NCBI GenBank assembly: GCA_017449135.1
Contig: JAFSKE010000020.1
Span: 1 to 48,157, forward strand
DNA length: 48,157 nt
Direction: 5' to 3'
From: Synergistaceae bacterium
GTDB taxonomy: Bacteria; Synergistota; Synergistia; Synergistales; Aminobacteriaceae
In this document: positions 1 to 8,516 of the stretch, piece by piece
Layout: each line of letters starts with the position of its first letter
Position numbering within the stretch: the first letter of the stretch is position 1
Translations under genes and position numbers: made by a program
The notes under the pieces: generated by a model
What the model was told of the DNA's origin: nothing
Database searches by the model: none
Seen by the model: only the letters and a program-made list of their open reading frames with translations

Positions 1-140
1 ATATTACAACCAAAGTTTTATTTTGCCTATACGTAATTTTACGGATATTTTCAGAGAGTAATTTTTGCGTTGATAAATACGGGAAATCTGCAAGGTTTAT
101 GTAATATAATGTGAATATAATTTTTGCGAGGTGAATAAAA

Positions 141-338
141 ATGAGTAATGCAACTTTGACAAAAGAAGAATACGAATTGATGTTGTTGAATGATGACGAC
201 GACGAAGAACTTGCACCGATTTTCGACAAAAACGGAAATCCTACCCCTGAAACACTTCGGTCTTTTTATGAGGCAGAACACGGATTGACACATCCTATAA
301 CACTCGAAGAATTAAAAGAATGGATTGATGAGTTGTGA
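141..338 (+). CDS. Antitoxin of a YafQ-type toxin-antitoxin pair
   Basis: This 65-residue acidic protein lies directly upstream of a recognisable YafQ-family toxin, with 3 bases between stop and start, so its role as antitoxin comes mainly from position. A GAGGTG ribosome binding site lies at about 129-134. The C-terminal half (motif APIFDKNGNPT, then ETL and a TLEELK helix) would be the toxin-binding part. The N-terminal part is short and I cannot see a clear ribbon-helix-helix or HTH fold, so DNA binding is not assured. A near copy of the 5' end and of the central motif is found again at 652-861. Function would be to neutralise the toxin and probably repress the operon; that is family knowledge, not seen here. 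Confidence 0.7.
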   Translation: MSNATLTKEEYELMLLNDDDDEELAPIFDKNGNPTPETLRSFYEAEHGLTHPITLEELKEWIDEL

Positions 339-341
339 TTC

Positions 342-626
342 ATGAGAGACATTGATTACACAAACGAATTTAAGAGAAATTTTAGGCGTGCAGGAAAAGG
401 AAAATATCGCAATATACTAAAAAATGAACTCTGGGAAGTTGTCGATGTTTTAGCAAATGACGGCCTGCTCAGTTATTCTTATCGTGATCACCCATTAATC
501 GGAAAATGGGTAGGCTGTCGGGAATGTCATTTAGCTTTTGATTTTGTATTAATTTATGAATATGAAGGCGATGATAAATTGATTCTTCACAGGCTTGGAA
601 CTCACAGCGAAGTTTTAGGACTGTGA
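342..626 (+). CDS. yafQ: YafQ-family mRNA interferase toxin
   Basis: The 94-residue product resembles E. coli YafQ, a RelE-superfamily ribosome-dependent endoribonuclease. The conserved stretch DHPL-x-GxWxGxRECH-L-x-x-D, then LIYEY and RxGTHSE, is present. His50, His63, Asp67 and His88 fall at or next to the positions of the catalytic residues of E. coli YafQ, so the enzyme looks intact. In this family the toxin cuts mRNA in the ribosomal A site when freed from its antitoxin. It is preceded by the antitoxin gene with 3 bases between, and followed by a second antitoxin-like gene, so the order is antitoxin, toxin, antitoxin copy. Confidence 0.88.
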   Translation: MRDIDYTNEFKRNFRRAGKGKYRNILKNELWEVVDVLANDGLLSYSYRDHPLIGKWVGCRECHLAFDFVLIYEYEGDDKLILHRLGTHSEVLGL

Positions 627-651
627 AATAATTTTTATGAGGTGAATAAAA

Positions 652-861
652 ATGAGTAGTGCAACTTTGACAAGAAATGAAGTAATACGAATTGGAAATT
701 ATGAAGATGAAATTGCACCGATTTTCGACAAAAACGGTAATCCTACAGCAGAAACGCTTGAGTCATTCCAAGAAGATGAAGACGGATTGATTGAATTTAT
801 GACTTTAGAAGATTTTAAGGCGGAACTTGATGAGATTCGTAGGTCAATCAAAAGCATTTAA
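652..861 (+). CDS. Second antitoxin-like protein, duplicated copy without its own toxin
   Basis: This 69-residue acidic protein shares the central motif APIFDKNGNPT-x-ETL-x-SF and the following TLE helix with the antitoxin at 141-338. The first 30 or so bases around the two starts, including the GAGGTGAATAAAA leader, are almost identical at both genes. I infer a tandem duplication that copied the antitoxin but either did not copy the toxin or lost it, since no toxin follows in the next 600 bases. The N-terminal part has diverged. It may be an extra or altered-specificity antitoxin for the same toxin, or a decaying relic. Confidence 0.6.
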   Translation: MSSATLTRNEVIRIGNYEDEIAPIFDKNGNPTAETLESFQEDEDGLIEFMTLEDFKAELDEIRRSIKSI

Positions 862-1497
862 GCGAGACTTAAAGTGCGTAGAAAAAAGCAGGTACAATTT
901 TACAGAAATACTAACATAACGAACATTAACGCAATTTTTCAAAATCCAACATTTTATCATTTATCCAGTGATGACACGTTTATTATAATATGTAGAAGAT
1001 CCATTCCGCTTTTTATTTTTTCAATTCCTGCGAATCAACGTTCGCAAATAGGTCAAAAAAATTTCAATGTTGCTCAAAAAAATTATTTCGTAAAAAATTA
1101 TCATGACTGAAAAAATTAAATGTTTTTGTAGTGGCAAATGTAGTGGCAAAAAATTATTTTTCTGACGGGAAAATTTGTTTTTTTAATATTATACTCCTTT
1201 GTCAAATAATATTGTAATTATTTTTACGCAGTGATAAAATCTTCTTAATATTTTAATAAAAAGGAAATGTTAATCATTACCGCCATACACAACTGCATTG
1301 TTGAGCATTTTGGATACAAATACAACCACGACGACAAGATATAACTGCCCCATCGCATCGATTGGGAAACGTTCCTGAAAGACAGTACCACAAAATCTGC
1401 GATTGACAGAGGGGTTAAACAGTAAATATACGGTTTGCAAATTATAATCCTGTCTTTTATAATCCAAGCATCTCGAAATTTTATAGAGGTGTGATTT
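862..1497. other. 636-base stretch without a supported gene
   Basis: I see no credible gene here. Small open frames on both strands lack ribosome binding sites and recognisable motifs. The region is very AT-rich. It holds a perfect 12-base tandem direct repeat (TGTAGTGGCAAA at 1127-1138 and again at 1139-1150). Around 1267-1430 a stretch of more ordinary base composition reads on the plus strand as short, stop-interrupted peptide fragments, which could be the remains of a gene or mobile element, but I cannot name a family. The last 30 bases carry the leader and ribosome binding site of the aldolase gene. Confidence 0.5.
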
Positions 1498-2313
1498 TTG
1501 TTAAAAGAGATTTTGAATGCTCCGTTCTTGATTGAGATGATCCGTACGGAAATGAATATGTACGCTCATGGCTGGGACGAGAGAAACGGTGGTAATATTT
1601 CGTTATTATTAAATGAAGAAGAAATTTCGGAATATTGCAATGTCGATAAATTTTTGCGTGTAATTCCTACAGGCTTCAAAGCTCCCGAACTTGAAGGAAA
1701 ATATTTTCTCGTAACTGGAACAGGAAAATATTTCAAGAATGTCCAATATTTCCCCGAAAGAGATTTGGGGATTGTCAAGCTCATTGACGAAGGAGAGAAT
1801 GCGGAATTATTGTGGGGATTTTCGGACGGCGGAACGTTTACAAGCGAATTTCCTGCTCACATGATGAGTCATGCCGAGAGATTAAAAGTTAATCCCTCTA
1901 ACAGAGTCATAATGCACTGCCACCCCACGAATTTATTAGCGATGACTTATGTGCATTCCCTTGACGAAAAGAAATTCACCCGTACTCTATGGCAGATGTG
2001 CACGGAATGTTTTATCGTGTTCCCTGACGGTGTAAATGTTTTGCCTTGGCTTTTATGCGGAACTAACGAAATCGGAATTGCTACGGCTGAAAAAATGAGA
2101 ACTTCACGTCTTGTTGTATGGGCTCAACATGGCTTATACGGAGCCGGTGCGGATTTGGACGAAGCATTCGGATTGATTGAGACGGCGGAAAAGGCTGCGG
2201 AAATTTATTTGAAGATCGCACATCTGCCGATACTAAACACAATCACTGATGAGCAAATGCACCTCTTAGAAAAGAGATTTAATATCAAAGCCCGTGAAGG
2301 ATATTTGAATTAA
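1498..2313 (+). CDS. rhaD: Rhamnulose-1-phosphate aldolase (class II, zinc)
   Basis: The 271-residue protein matches RhaD, which splits L-rhamnulose 1-phosphate into dihydroxyacetone phosphate and L-lactaldehyde in the cytoplasm. The N-terminal GWDERNGGN motif, the middle TSE-FPAH and MHCHPTN motifs, and VVWAQHG near the end are all present. Zinc ligands are expected at His140, His142 and His211, with the catalytic acid at Glu117. The length is that of the family. The start is TTG, supported by a GAGGTG site 7 bases upstream. The next gene, 16 bases on, encodes the lactaldehyde reductase that uses its product. No rhamnose kinase or isomerase lies next to it; a FucI-type isomerase is 32 kb away. 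Relaxed activity on fuculose 1-phosphate is possible but not shown. Confidence 0.9.
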   Translation: MLKEILNAPFLIEMIRTEMNMYAHGWDERNGGNISLLLNEEEISEYCNVDKFLRVIPTGFKAPELEGKYFLVTGTGKYFKNVQYFPERDLGIVKLIDEGENAELLWGFSDGGTFTSEFPAHMMSHAERLKVNPSNRVIMHCHPTNLLAMTYVHSLDEKKFTRTLWQMCTECFIVFPDGVNVLPWLLCGTNEIGIATAEKMRTSRLVVWAQHGLYGAGADLDEAFGLIETAEKAAEIYLKIAHLPILNTITDEQMHLLEKRFNIKAREGYLN

Positions 2314-2329
2314 GGAGAAATTTTTAATT

Positions 2330-3483
2330 ATGGCAAATCGTATCGTACTCAATAACATTTCCTATCATGGAAAAGGTGCAATCGAAAACATCGTTCCCGA
2401 ACTCAAAGCTCGTGGAAAGAAAAAAGTTTTTGTCTGCACAGATTCAAGTTTGATTAAATTCGGCGTTGCTCAAAAAGTAACAGAACTGCTCGATAAGGGC
2501 GGAATGGCATACGAAATTTATTCCGACATCAAACCCAATCCCACGATTGAGAATGTTCAAAACGGTGTGGCGGCATTCAAAAAGGCTCAGGCTGATTCAA
2601 TAGTTGCAATCGGCGGAGGCTCGGCAATGGATACTGCAAAGGCAGTCGGAATTATAATCAACAATCCCGAATTTGCAGATGTCAGATCCCTTGAGGGTGT
2701 TGCTCCGACAAAAACGCACGCAGTTTTCACAATCGCAGTTCCCACTACGGCAGGCACGGCAGCAGAAGTTACGATTAATTATGTCATTACAGACGTTGAG
2801 AAAAAACGTAAATTTGTCTGCGTTGATACAAACGACATTCCCGAAATTGCAGTTGTAGACCCCGACATGATGTCGTCAATGCCAAAGGGTTTAACGGCCT
2901 CAACAGGTATGGACGCATTGACTCACGCAATCGAAGGTTATATAACAAAAGGTGCGTGTGCAATCAGTGATATGTTCTGTTCCACCTTGAAGCAATTAAA
3001 TTAATCAGCCACAGTCTAAGAGGTGCCGTCGAAGGAACTCCCGAAGGTCGCGAGGGAATGGCTTTAGGTCAGTACATCGCAGGAATGGGATTCTCGAATG
3101 TCGGACTTGGAATCGTTCATAGCATGGCACACGGTCTCTCTGCACTTTACGATACTCCTCACGGCGTGGCATGTGCGATAATTCTGCCTTACGGTCTCGA
3201 ATATAATGCACCTGTTGCGGGCAAACGTTATCGTGCAATCGGAAAAGCAATGGGCGTTGACGGAATCGATTACATGAATGATGACGAAGCAGCTAAAGCT
3301 ACAATCAATGCCGTTAAAAAACTTTCAGCCGACGTCGGAATCCCTGCTGACTTAAAAGGCATTTTGAAGGAAGAGGACGTTCAATTCTTATCAGAGAGTG
3401 CATTTGCAGACGCATGTTGTCCCGGAAATCCGAGAGACACAAACGTTGAAGAGATTAAAGCATTGTATCGAAGCATGATGTAG
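2330..3483 (+). pseudogene. fucO: Lactaldehyde reductase (iron-dependent alcohol dehydrogenase), frameshifted by a 5-base duplication
   Basis: FucO reduces L-lactaldehyde to 1,2-propanediol with NADH, fitting its place after rhaD. The first frame (2330-3004) has the family's GGGSAMDTAK nucleotide motif and the start of the metal site (GMDALTHAIEGY). The second frame (3058-3483 and upstream in the same phase) has GIVHSMAH and YDTPHGVA, with further metal-binding histidines. The frames are joined by TGTTCTGTTC at 2973-2982. Removing one TGTTC unit restores DMF-HLEAIKLI and a 382-residue protein of normal length, with no other damage. As it stands, translation ends at 3004 after 224 residues, and the downstream metal ligands are lost. 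Since the rest is intact, the lesion is recent, reversible, or a sequencing or assembly error. Confidence 0.88.
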
Positions 3484-3510
3484 AAATATAAATTTTTTGT
3501 GGTATTTTCG

Positions 3511-3537
3511 CCGTGTCAACAAGGCACGGTTTTTTTC
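3511..3537 (+). terminator. Rho-independent terminator after the rhaD-fucO unit
   Basis: CCGTGTC at 3511-3517 pairs with GGCACGG at 3523-3529 (one G-U pair) around a 5-base loop and is followed by a run of T. Confidence 0.85.
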
Positions 3538-3566
3538 TTGCTAAGTATAAAATACTGTGGTAAAAT
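3538..3566 (+). promoter_or_regulatory. Promoter for the triple-HTH gene
   Basis: TTGCTA at 3538-3543 and TAAAAT at 3561-3566 are separated by 17 bases, with a TG one base before the -10 box (extended -10). It lies just after the preceding terminator and about 50 bases before the start codon at 3619. Confidence 0.6.
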
Positions 3567-3618
3567 CTTAGAACAATACAAAAAATGATAAATATTAAAG
3601 GAGAAATATTTTAATATA

Positions 3619-4713
3619 ATGGAAGATTTCGAGCCAAGTCGAACAACTTATAAAGATGATAATTATCAGCGTGCACAGGAAATTGTTTCAATGCTCCCAA
3701 TGGCAGCAATACAGCAGCGTGAACAGAAACCGGTTTATCATTATAGTAAACGTCCCCCGTTCCGCTCAAATTTCAATCCTACTGAAAGGGCGGCAATTTT
3801 GAATCGTGTCAGCGTTGTAGGTGTTGAAAAAGCTGCTCAGGAAGCAGGAACTTCAAGTAAAATCATAATGCGTTGGCTTAGGGGTATTGACGAATCAATG
3901 AGTCATCAACCGACACCAAAAACAAAATTAAATATTGCAAAAGCTCATCATCAGCAGACTTTAATAAAACCTGAAGTCAAACAGCCTGATGTTGTCGAAC
4001 CTCCAAAAATCAAAGTTGAAGAAGTCAAGAACTCAGAACCCGTAAAAGAATTAAAACCTGAAACTACGGAAAATAAAACAAACAGATATTCCGAAGATTT
4101 TACTGAAGAAGAGAAAAACACCGTTATCGAACGAGCAAAGAAAGTCGGATATACTAAGGCCGCACGAGAGTTTAATACGACAAGATGGGTTATTCTGAAT
4201 TGGATTGACAGCTCCGTGAAAAAAAGGAAAACTTTTACCACTGAAGAAATCGAAAAAATTGTTGCCCGTTCTTATGAAGTGGGAATGAGGCAGGCAGCAA
4301 GGGAAACAGGTGCAACAAGACAGCGGATTAAAAATTGGAGAAATGAAATTCAATTAAAACTCGCTACTCAAGGCAGCAATAATAATATTGAAGAAGTTGA
4401 AGATGTTAAGGTTAAGAATGTCAAAGCCAAAAAATCAAAATCGACACAAGCCAAGACCCGAATAAAACCTGAACCAATGCCCGAACCCGAAATTATTTAC
4501 GAAGAGCCGGCAGAAGAAGATAATAATACATATGAAGATGTTTCGGAATATTATTATGATGAAGATTTTGAAGAATCCGAATCCGAATCTGTTGTTGAAG
4601 TTGATCCAAGAAGTGTTGAAATTGAGATTGAGAATGCTATTTTGAGACAAAAAATCGCCGACATGACCGCACATATTAATAAGTTGAAAGGCGTTGTTGT
4701 CAACTTAGTGTGA
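3619..4713 (+). CDS. Protein with three helix-turn-helix units, acidic region and C-terminal coiled coil
   Basis: I do not recognise this 364-residue protein as a named family. It contains three similar HTH-like units at about residues 52-90, 160-198 and 206-245. Each has a [T/E]ER or EE[K/I] first helix, a central G-x-x-[K/Q]-AA-[Q/R]-E turn region and a final helix ending in RWL, NWI or NW. This is the pattern of transposase-type or Psq-like HTH domains, so sequence-specific DNA binding is likely. A Pro/Lys/Glu linker joins units one and two. Residues 290-330 are strongly acidic with Tyr and Ser. Residues 332-362 form a heptad-like coiled coil that may dimerise. No catalytic transposase domain is present. 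It stands alone with its own promoter and an AAGGAG site. It could be a regulator or a nucleoid-type protein. Confidence 0.7.
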   Translation: MEDFEPSRTTYKDDNYQRAQEIVSMLPMAAIQQREQKPVYHYSKRPPFRSNFNPTERAAILNRVSVVGVEKAAQEAGTSSKIIMRWLRGIDESMSHQPTPKTKLNIAKAHHQQTLIKPEVKQPDVVEPPKIKVEEVKNSEPVKELKPETTENKTNRYSEDFTEEEKNTVIERAKKVGYTKAAREFNTTRWVILNWIDSSVKKRKTFTTEEIEKIVARSYEVGMRQAARETGATRQRIKNWRNEIQLKLATQGSNNNIEEVEDVKVKNVKAKKSKSTQAKTRIKPEPMPEPEIIYEEPAEEDNNTYEDVSEYYYDEDFEESESESVVEVDPRSVEIEIENAILRQKIADMTAHINKLKGVVVNLV

Positions 4714-4724
4714 AGTAAAATACA

Positions 4725-4733
4725 TGATATAAT
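4725..4733 (+). promoter_or_regulatory. Extended -10 promoter for the hydrogenase operon
   Basis: TGATATAAT is a perfect extended -10 element (TGnTATAAT) with only weak -35 candidates upstream. It lies about 50 bases before the TTG start at 4781, in the short gap after the HTH gene. The same 9-mer recurs at 41917-41925. Confidence 0.65.
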
Positions 4734-4780
4734 GTTTTCAAGGTTTTTTAACGTTAAAAATTTAATGAGGGGGTATTTTT

Positions 4781-6640
4781 TTGAGTCGTTTAGTTGTCAG
4801 ATCTGAAACAGAGATTCAGGCTACCGCAGATTCTCTTCACGCTGATCTTGAACGTCGTGTCGTAGGTGCACCGCCTGATCTTTGTCCTTTAGATCTTGCC
4901 AGTTCGTATTTGAAAGTTTGTTCATCGCAAACATGCGGAAAATGTGTTCCCTGCCGTGTAGGACTTCCACAGCTTGAAAGACTTATCGATGATTTAATTG
5001 ACGGAAAAGGAAACTGCGAAACCGTTAAGGAAATCGAAAAGACAGCGGAATCAATTTCACTTTCGGCAGACTGTGCAATCGGTTATGAAGCTGCAAACAT
5101 GGTCTTAAAAGGCGTAAAAGGTTTTCACGATGATTACGTCGCTCACGCAGAAGGACATCAATGCAAGGCCGAAGGTTTTAATGCCGTTCCATGCGTTGCT
5201 TTATGCCCTGCACACGTTGACATTCCCGGTTATATTGCTTTGGTTAATGCCGGACGTTATGCCGATGCCGTAAGATTAATAAGGAAAGATAATCCATTTC
5301 CAAGCGTCTGCGCAATGGTCTGCGAACACCCCTGCGAGCATAAATGCCGTAGACGAATGGTTGACGATGCAATTAACATTCGAGGATTAAAATTATATGC
5401 GATAGATCATTCCGGCCATGTTCCAGTTTATCGTGAAGGTGAAAAACCTGCTCCGGCGACCGGTAAAAAAGTTGCAATAATCGGAGGAGGCCCCAGCGGA
5501 ATTTCAGCGGCTTATTATCTTGGAATGATGGGACACTCCGTTGAAATTTTCGAGCAGAGAAAACATTTAGGCGGAATGCTTCGTTATGGTATTCCTTCGT
5601 ACAGGCTTCCGAGAGAAGTTTTGCAGGAGGAAATCGACACGTTATTAACCTCAGGCGACATTAAAGTTCACATGGAGGTTTCAATCGGCGGAAAAGATCA
5701 CCCGTTATCAGAATTACGAAAGAATTTTGACGCTGTTTATATTGCAATCGGTGCCCACACTGACAAATCATTAAGAATTGAAGGCGAAAAAGCAGAGGGT
5801 GTTATGTCGGCAGTAACTTTATTACGACGAATCGGCGATGAGGATTTCCCTGACTTCACAGGTAAAAAAGTTGTCGTTGTCGGTGGCGGTAACGTTGCTA
5901 TGGACTGTGCGAGATCATCATTAAGACTTAATGCCGAAAAAGTAACTCTTGCTTACAGACGTAGAAAAGATGACATGACCGCATTAAAAGAGGAAGTTGA
6001 AGCAACCGAAGTTGAAGGCTGTGAAATTCTCGAACTTGCAGCACCTTTGAAAGTTGAAGTTGGAGAAGACGGAAAAGCCAAAGCACTTTGGGTTAAGCAG
6101 CAGATGATTTCCAATATTAAAGGCGGAAGACCTGCACCGAAAGACGCTACAGCAGAACCAATAAGACTTGAAGCAGATATTATTGTCGTTGCTATCGGTC
6201 AGGGAATTGATTCACATAATTTTGAGGAGTCAGGAGTCGCAGTTAAATGGGGCTGCATTCAGGCACTTGAATCTGAAGAAGTTTTGCCGGCGGAAGAAAT
6301 GAAAGGCGTATTCAGCGGTGGAGACTGTGTATCAGGGCCTGCAACTGTAATCAGAGCAATCGCAGCAGGAAAAGTCGCAGCAGCTAACATTGATGAATAT
6401 CTCGGCTTCAATCACCCTGTTGAATTGCCCGTTGAGATTCCAGAACCGATTCCACACAACAGACCAGCCTGTGGACGGGTTAAAATGCGTGAACGTCCCA
6501 TTGATGAAAGAGTACACGATTTCAAACTTGTTGAAAAAGGCATGACCGAAGAGGAAATGAAACAGGAATCGAATCGTTGTTTGAGGTGCGATTATTACGG
6601 CTTTGGAAAATTCAGAGAGGGGCGTGAAGTAAAATGGTAA
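4781..6640 (+). CDS. NAD(P)H-linked flavoprotein: NuoF C-terminal iron-sulfur domain fused to GltD-type oxidoreductase
   Basis: The 619-residue protein joins two parts. Residues 45-110 carry the CGKCVPCRxG motif (Cys52, 55, 58 and 98) of the 4Fe-4S domain found at the C-terminus of NuoF and HydB, but the FMN/NADH-binding part of NuoF is missing. From about 125 on it is a full glutamate-synthase-small-subunit-type protein. That part has an N-terminal cysteine-rich iron-sulfur domain (CVALCPAHVDIPGY, CxxVCEHPCEHKC), an FAD loop GGGPSG near 236, an NAD(P) loop VGGGNVAMD near 368 and a terminal FSGGDC-x-x-GPATV motif. The TTG start has a GAGGGGG site. It overlaps the hydrogenase gene by 7 bases, so the two likely form a complex passing electrons between NAD(P)H and H2. 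This gene order matches hydrogenases classed as group A2 (glutamate-synthase-linked). Confidence 0.82.
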   Translation: MSRLVVRSETEIQATADSLHADLERRVVGAPPDLCPLDLASSYLKVCSSQTCGKCVPCRVGLPQLERLIDDLIDGKGNCETVKEIEKTAESISLSADCAIGYEAANMVLKGVKGFHDDYVAHAEGHQCKAEGFNAVPCVALCPAHVDIPGYIALVNAGRYADAVRLIRKDNPFPSVCAMVCEHPCEHKCRRRMVDDAINIRGLKLYAIDHSGHVPVYREGEKPAPATGKKVAIIGGGPSGISAAYYLGMMGHSVEIFEQRKHLGGMLRYGIPSYRLPREVLQEEIDTLLTSGDIKVHMEVSIGGKDHPLSELRKNFDAVYIAIGAHTDKSLRIEGEKAEGVMSAVTLLRRIGDEDFPDFTGKKVVVVGGGNVAMDCARSSLRLNAEKVTLAYRRRKDDMTALKEEVEATEVEGCEILELAAPLKVEVGEDGKAKALWVKQQMISNIKGGRPAPKDATAEPIRLEADIIVVAIGQGIDSHNFEESGVAVKWGCIQALESEEVLPAEEMKGVFSGGDCVSGPATVIRAIAAGKVAAANIDEYLGFNHPVELPVEIPEPIPHNRPACGRVKMRERPIDERVHDFKLVEKGMTEEEMKQESNRCLRCDYYGFGKFREGREVKW

Positions 6641-8355
6641 AAGCTAAAATTAACGGAAAAGAAATTCAGGTGCCTGAAGGTACAACAATTCTTGAGGCAG
6701 CGAAATTAAATCATATTACAATTCCTCATCTCTGTTATTTGAAGGAAGTAAACGAAATCGGAGCTTGCCGTGTCTGTGTCGTTGAGATAGCCGGGCTTGA
6801 TCGTCTTGTTTCGTCATGCAACACGGTAGTTCAGGAAGGAATGGAAATTCTCACAAATTCGCCGAAAGCACGGCAGGCAAGAAAAGTTAATGTTGAATTA
6901 ATTTTGTCTCAACATCACGCACGCTGTGTTGAATGTGTGAGATCAGGAAACTGCGAATTACAGAAAGTTGCTAACGATCTTAACGTAAAAGATTTCCCGT
7001 ATCACGAGGATATTCCGGAATTTGACTGGGATAAATCATTCCCGTTAATCAGAAATGACTCGAAGTGCATTAAATGTATGCGCTGCGTTCAGGTCTGCGA
7101 CAACATTCAGTGTATGCACGTCTGGGATATTGCGAAAACAGGAAGAAGGACAACTGTTGACGTAAGAGGCGGAAAAGATATTCGCGATGTTAATTGCACA
7201 GTTTGCGGACAGTGTATAACACATTGCCCCGTCGGAGCATTAACGGCACGTGATGACACACAGAAAGTTCTTGACGCTCTTGCAGATCCCGACAAAATCG
7301 TAATCGCTTCAGTAGCACCGGCAGTTCGTACATCATGGGGCGAAAAACTCGGCTTAACTCATGAGGAAGCAAACCAGAATCGTCTTGTTAGTGCATTGCG
7401 TGAAATTGGATTCGATTATGTTTTCGACACGGATTTTTCGGCCGACTTAACAATCATGGAAGAAGGCAGCGAATTTATCGACAGACTTACAAAGGGAGAA
7501 TTGAAAGAATATCCGATGTTTACGTCATGCTGTCCTGGCTGGGTAAGATTTATAAAAATGGAATTTCCCGAACTTGTCCCGCAGTTGTCGAGTGCAAAAT
7601 CGCCGCAGCAGATGTTTGGAGCAATTATAAAATCATGGTACGCCCAAATTTTAGGAGTTCCTGCCGATAAAATTTATAATGTTTCATTCATGCCATGCAC
7701 CGCTAAAAAATATGAATGCGATGTTTCGTGTATGGACAGCTCCGGAGCAAGAGACATTGACGTTGTTTTGACAGTTCGAGAACTTGACAGATTAATTAAA
7801 TCAGAAGGAATTGACGTTAAAGCACTTGATGAGGCCGAATTTGATATGCCGCTCGGAGTAGCTTCCGGAGCAGGACACATTTTCGGAACTACCGGCGGAG
7901 TTATGGAAGCAGCATTGAGAACAGCATACAATCTCGTAACGGGCAAAAATCCCGATCCTGACGCATTCAGAGATGTAAGAGATTATAACGGCGTTTGGAA
8001 GGAAACGAAATTTGAAATCAACGGAATCGAATTAAAAATTGCGGTCGCACACGGTTTAGGAAATATCCGCAAACTTTGTGAAGCAATCCGTGATAAAAAA
8101 GTTCATTATGATTTTGTTGAGTGCATGGCATGTCCTACGGGCTGTGCAGGAGGCGGCGGACAACCGATTTGCGAAGGCGAAGAACTCGGCCAAAGTCGCG
8201 GAAGCATTTTATTGAATCTCGACAAGAGCATGAAATTAAGATTTTCGCACGAGAATCCTTCAATCGTTCAATGCTATAAAGAGTATTTGGGCAAACCGTT
8301 GGGAGAAAAATCACATCATTTACTTCACACGGATCAATCCAAGTGGGAATTATAG
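6634..8355 (+). CDS. hydA: [FeFe] hydrogenase catalytic subunit
   Basis: The 573-residue protein produces or oxidises H2 in the cytoplasm. It begins with a 2Fe-2S ferredoxin domain (GACRVC and following cysteines, residues 1-75). A His-Cys 4Fe-4S domain follows (HHARCVECVRSGNCELQ), then two 4Fe-4S clusters (CIKCMRCVQVC and CTVCGQCITHCPVGA). The H-cluster domain has all three signatures: TSCCPGW at 297-303, MPCTAKKYE at 353-361, and ExMxCxxGCxxGGGxP at 496-511. It ends with the small-subunit-like region (FSHENPSIVQCYKEYLGKPLG). All metal ligands appear present, so it should be active once matured. Maturases HydE, F and G are not in the window. It overlaps the upstream flavoprotein gene. No HydC-type protein lies next to it, so the usual trimeric bifurcating complex is not evident here. 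Confidence 0.93.
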   Translation: MVKAKINGKEIQVPEGTTILEAAKLNHITIPHLCYLKEVNEIGACRVCVVEIAGLDRLVSSCNTVVQEGMEILTNSPKARQARKVNVELILSQHHARCVECVRSGNCELQKVANDLNVKDFPYHEDIPEFDWDKSFPLIRNDSKCIKCMRCVQVCDNIQCMHVWDIAKTGRRTTVDVRGGKDIRDVNCTVCGQCITHCPVGALTARDDTQKVLDALADPDKIVIASVAPAVRTSWGEKLGLTHEEANQNRLVSALREIGFDYVFDTDFSADLTIMEEGSEFIDRLTKGELKEYPMFTSCCPGWVRFIKMEFPELVPQLSSAKSPQQMFGAIIKSWYAQILGVPADKIYNVSFMPCTAKKYECDVSCMDSSGARDIDVVLTVRELDRLIKSEGIDVKALDEAEFDMPLGVASGAGHIFGTTGGVMEAALRTAYNLVTGKNPDPDAFRDVRDYNGVWKETKFEINGIELKIAVAHGLGNIRKLCEAIRDKKVHYDFVECMACPTGCAGGGGQPICEGEELGQSRGSILLNLDKSMKLRFSHENPSIVQCYKEYLGKPLGEKSHHLLHTDQSKWEL

Positions 8356-8380
8356 AATCGAGATTAATTTATAAAATTCT

Positions 8381-8501
8381 GCCCCTCCGTCTCTGCGAGA
8401 CACCTCCCCGCAAGCGGAGAGGCTTTGCGTTATATCACAAATAGTCTCCCCTTGCTAAGGGGAGATGTCAAACTTGTTTGACAGAGAGGTTGCAAAGGGG
8501 C
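8381..8501. repeat. Hairpin-array repeat, copy 1
   Basis: A 120-base element made of successive hairpins: GTCTC/GAGAC, CTCC/GGAG, CTCCCCTT/AAGGGGAG (8446-8463) and GTCAAAC/GTTTGAC. It ends in AGAGAGGTT and is bounded by GCCCCT and AGGGGC. It is homologous along its length to the copy at 44571 and shares its core with those at 29410 and 32621. It sits between the hydrogenase operon and the next promoter and may act as a bidirectional end structure. It encodes no transposase. Confidence 0.8.
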
Positions 8502-8516
8502 GAAACAAATTCACGG

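Noticed and set aside
874-1110. Open frame of 78 codons on the plus strand
   Set aside because: No ribosome binding site, AT-driven composition and no motif; treated as chance.
1270-1467. Open frame of 65 codons on the minus strand
   Set aside because: No ribosome binding site or family motif; not kept as a gene.
3058-3483. Separate short alcohol dehydrogenase gene
   Set aside because: It is the second half of fucO, joined to the first half by removing one copy of a 5-base duplication; there is no independent start signal.
8381-8501. CRISPR array or insertion sequence
   Set aside because: No regularly spaced identical repeats with spacers and no transposase; the structure is a series of hairpins.
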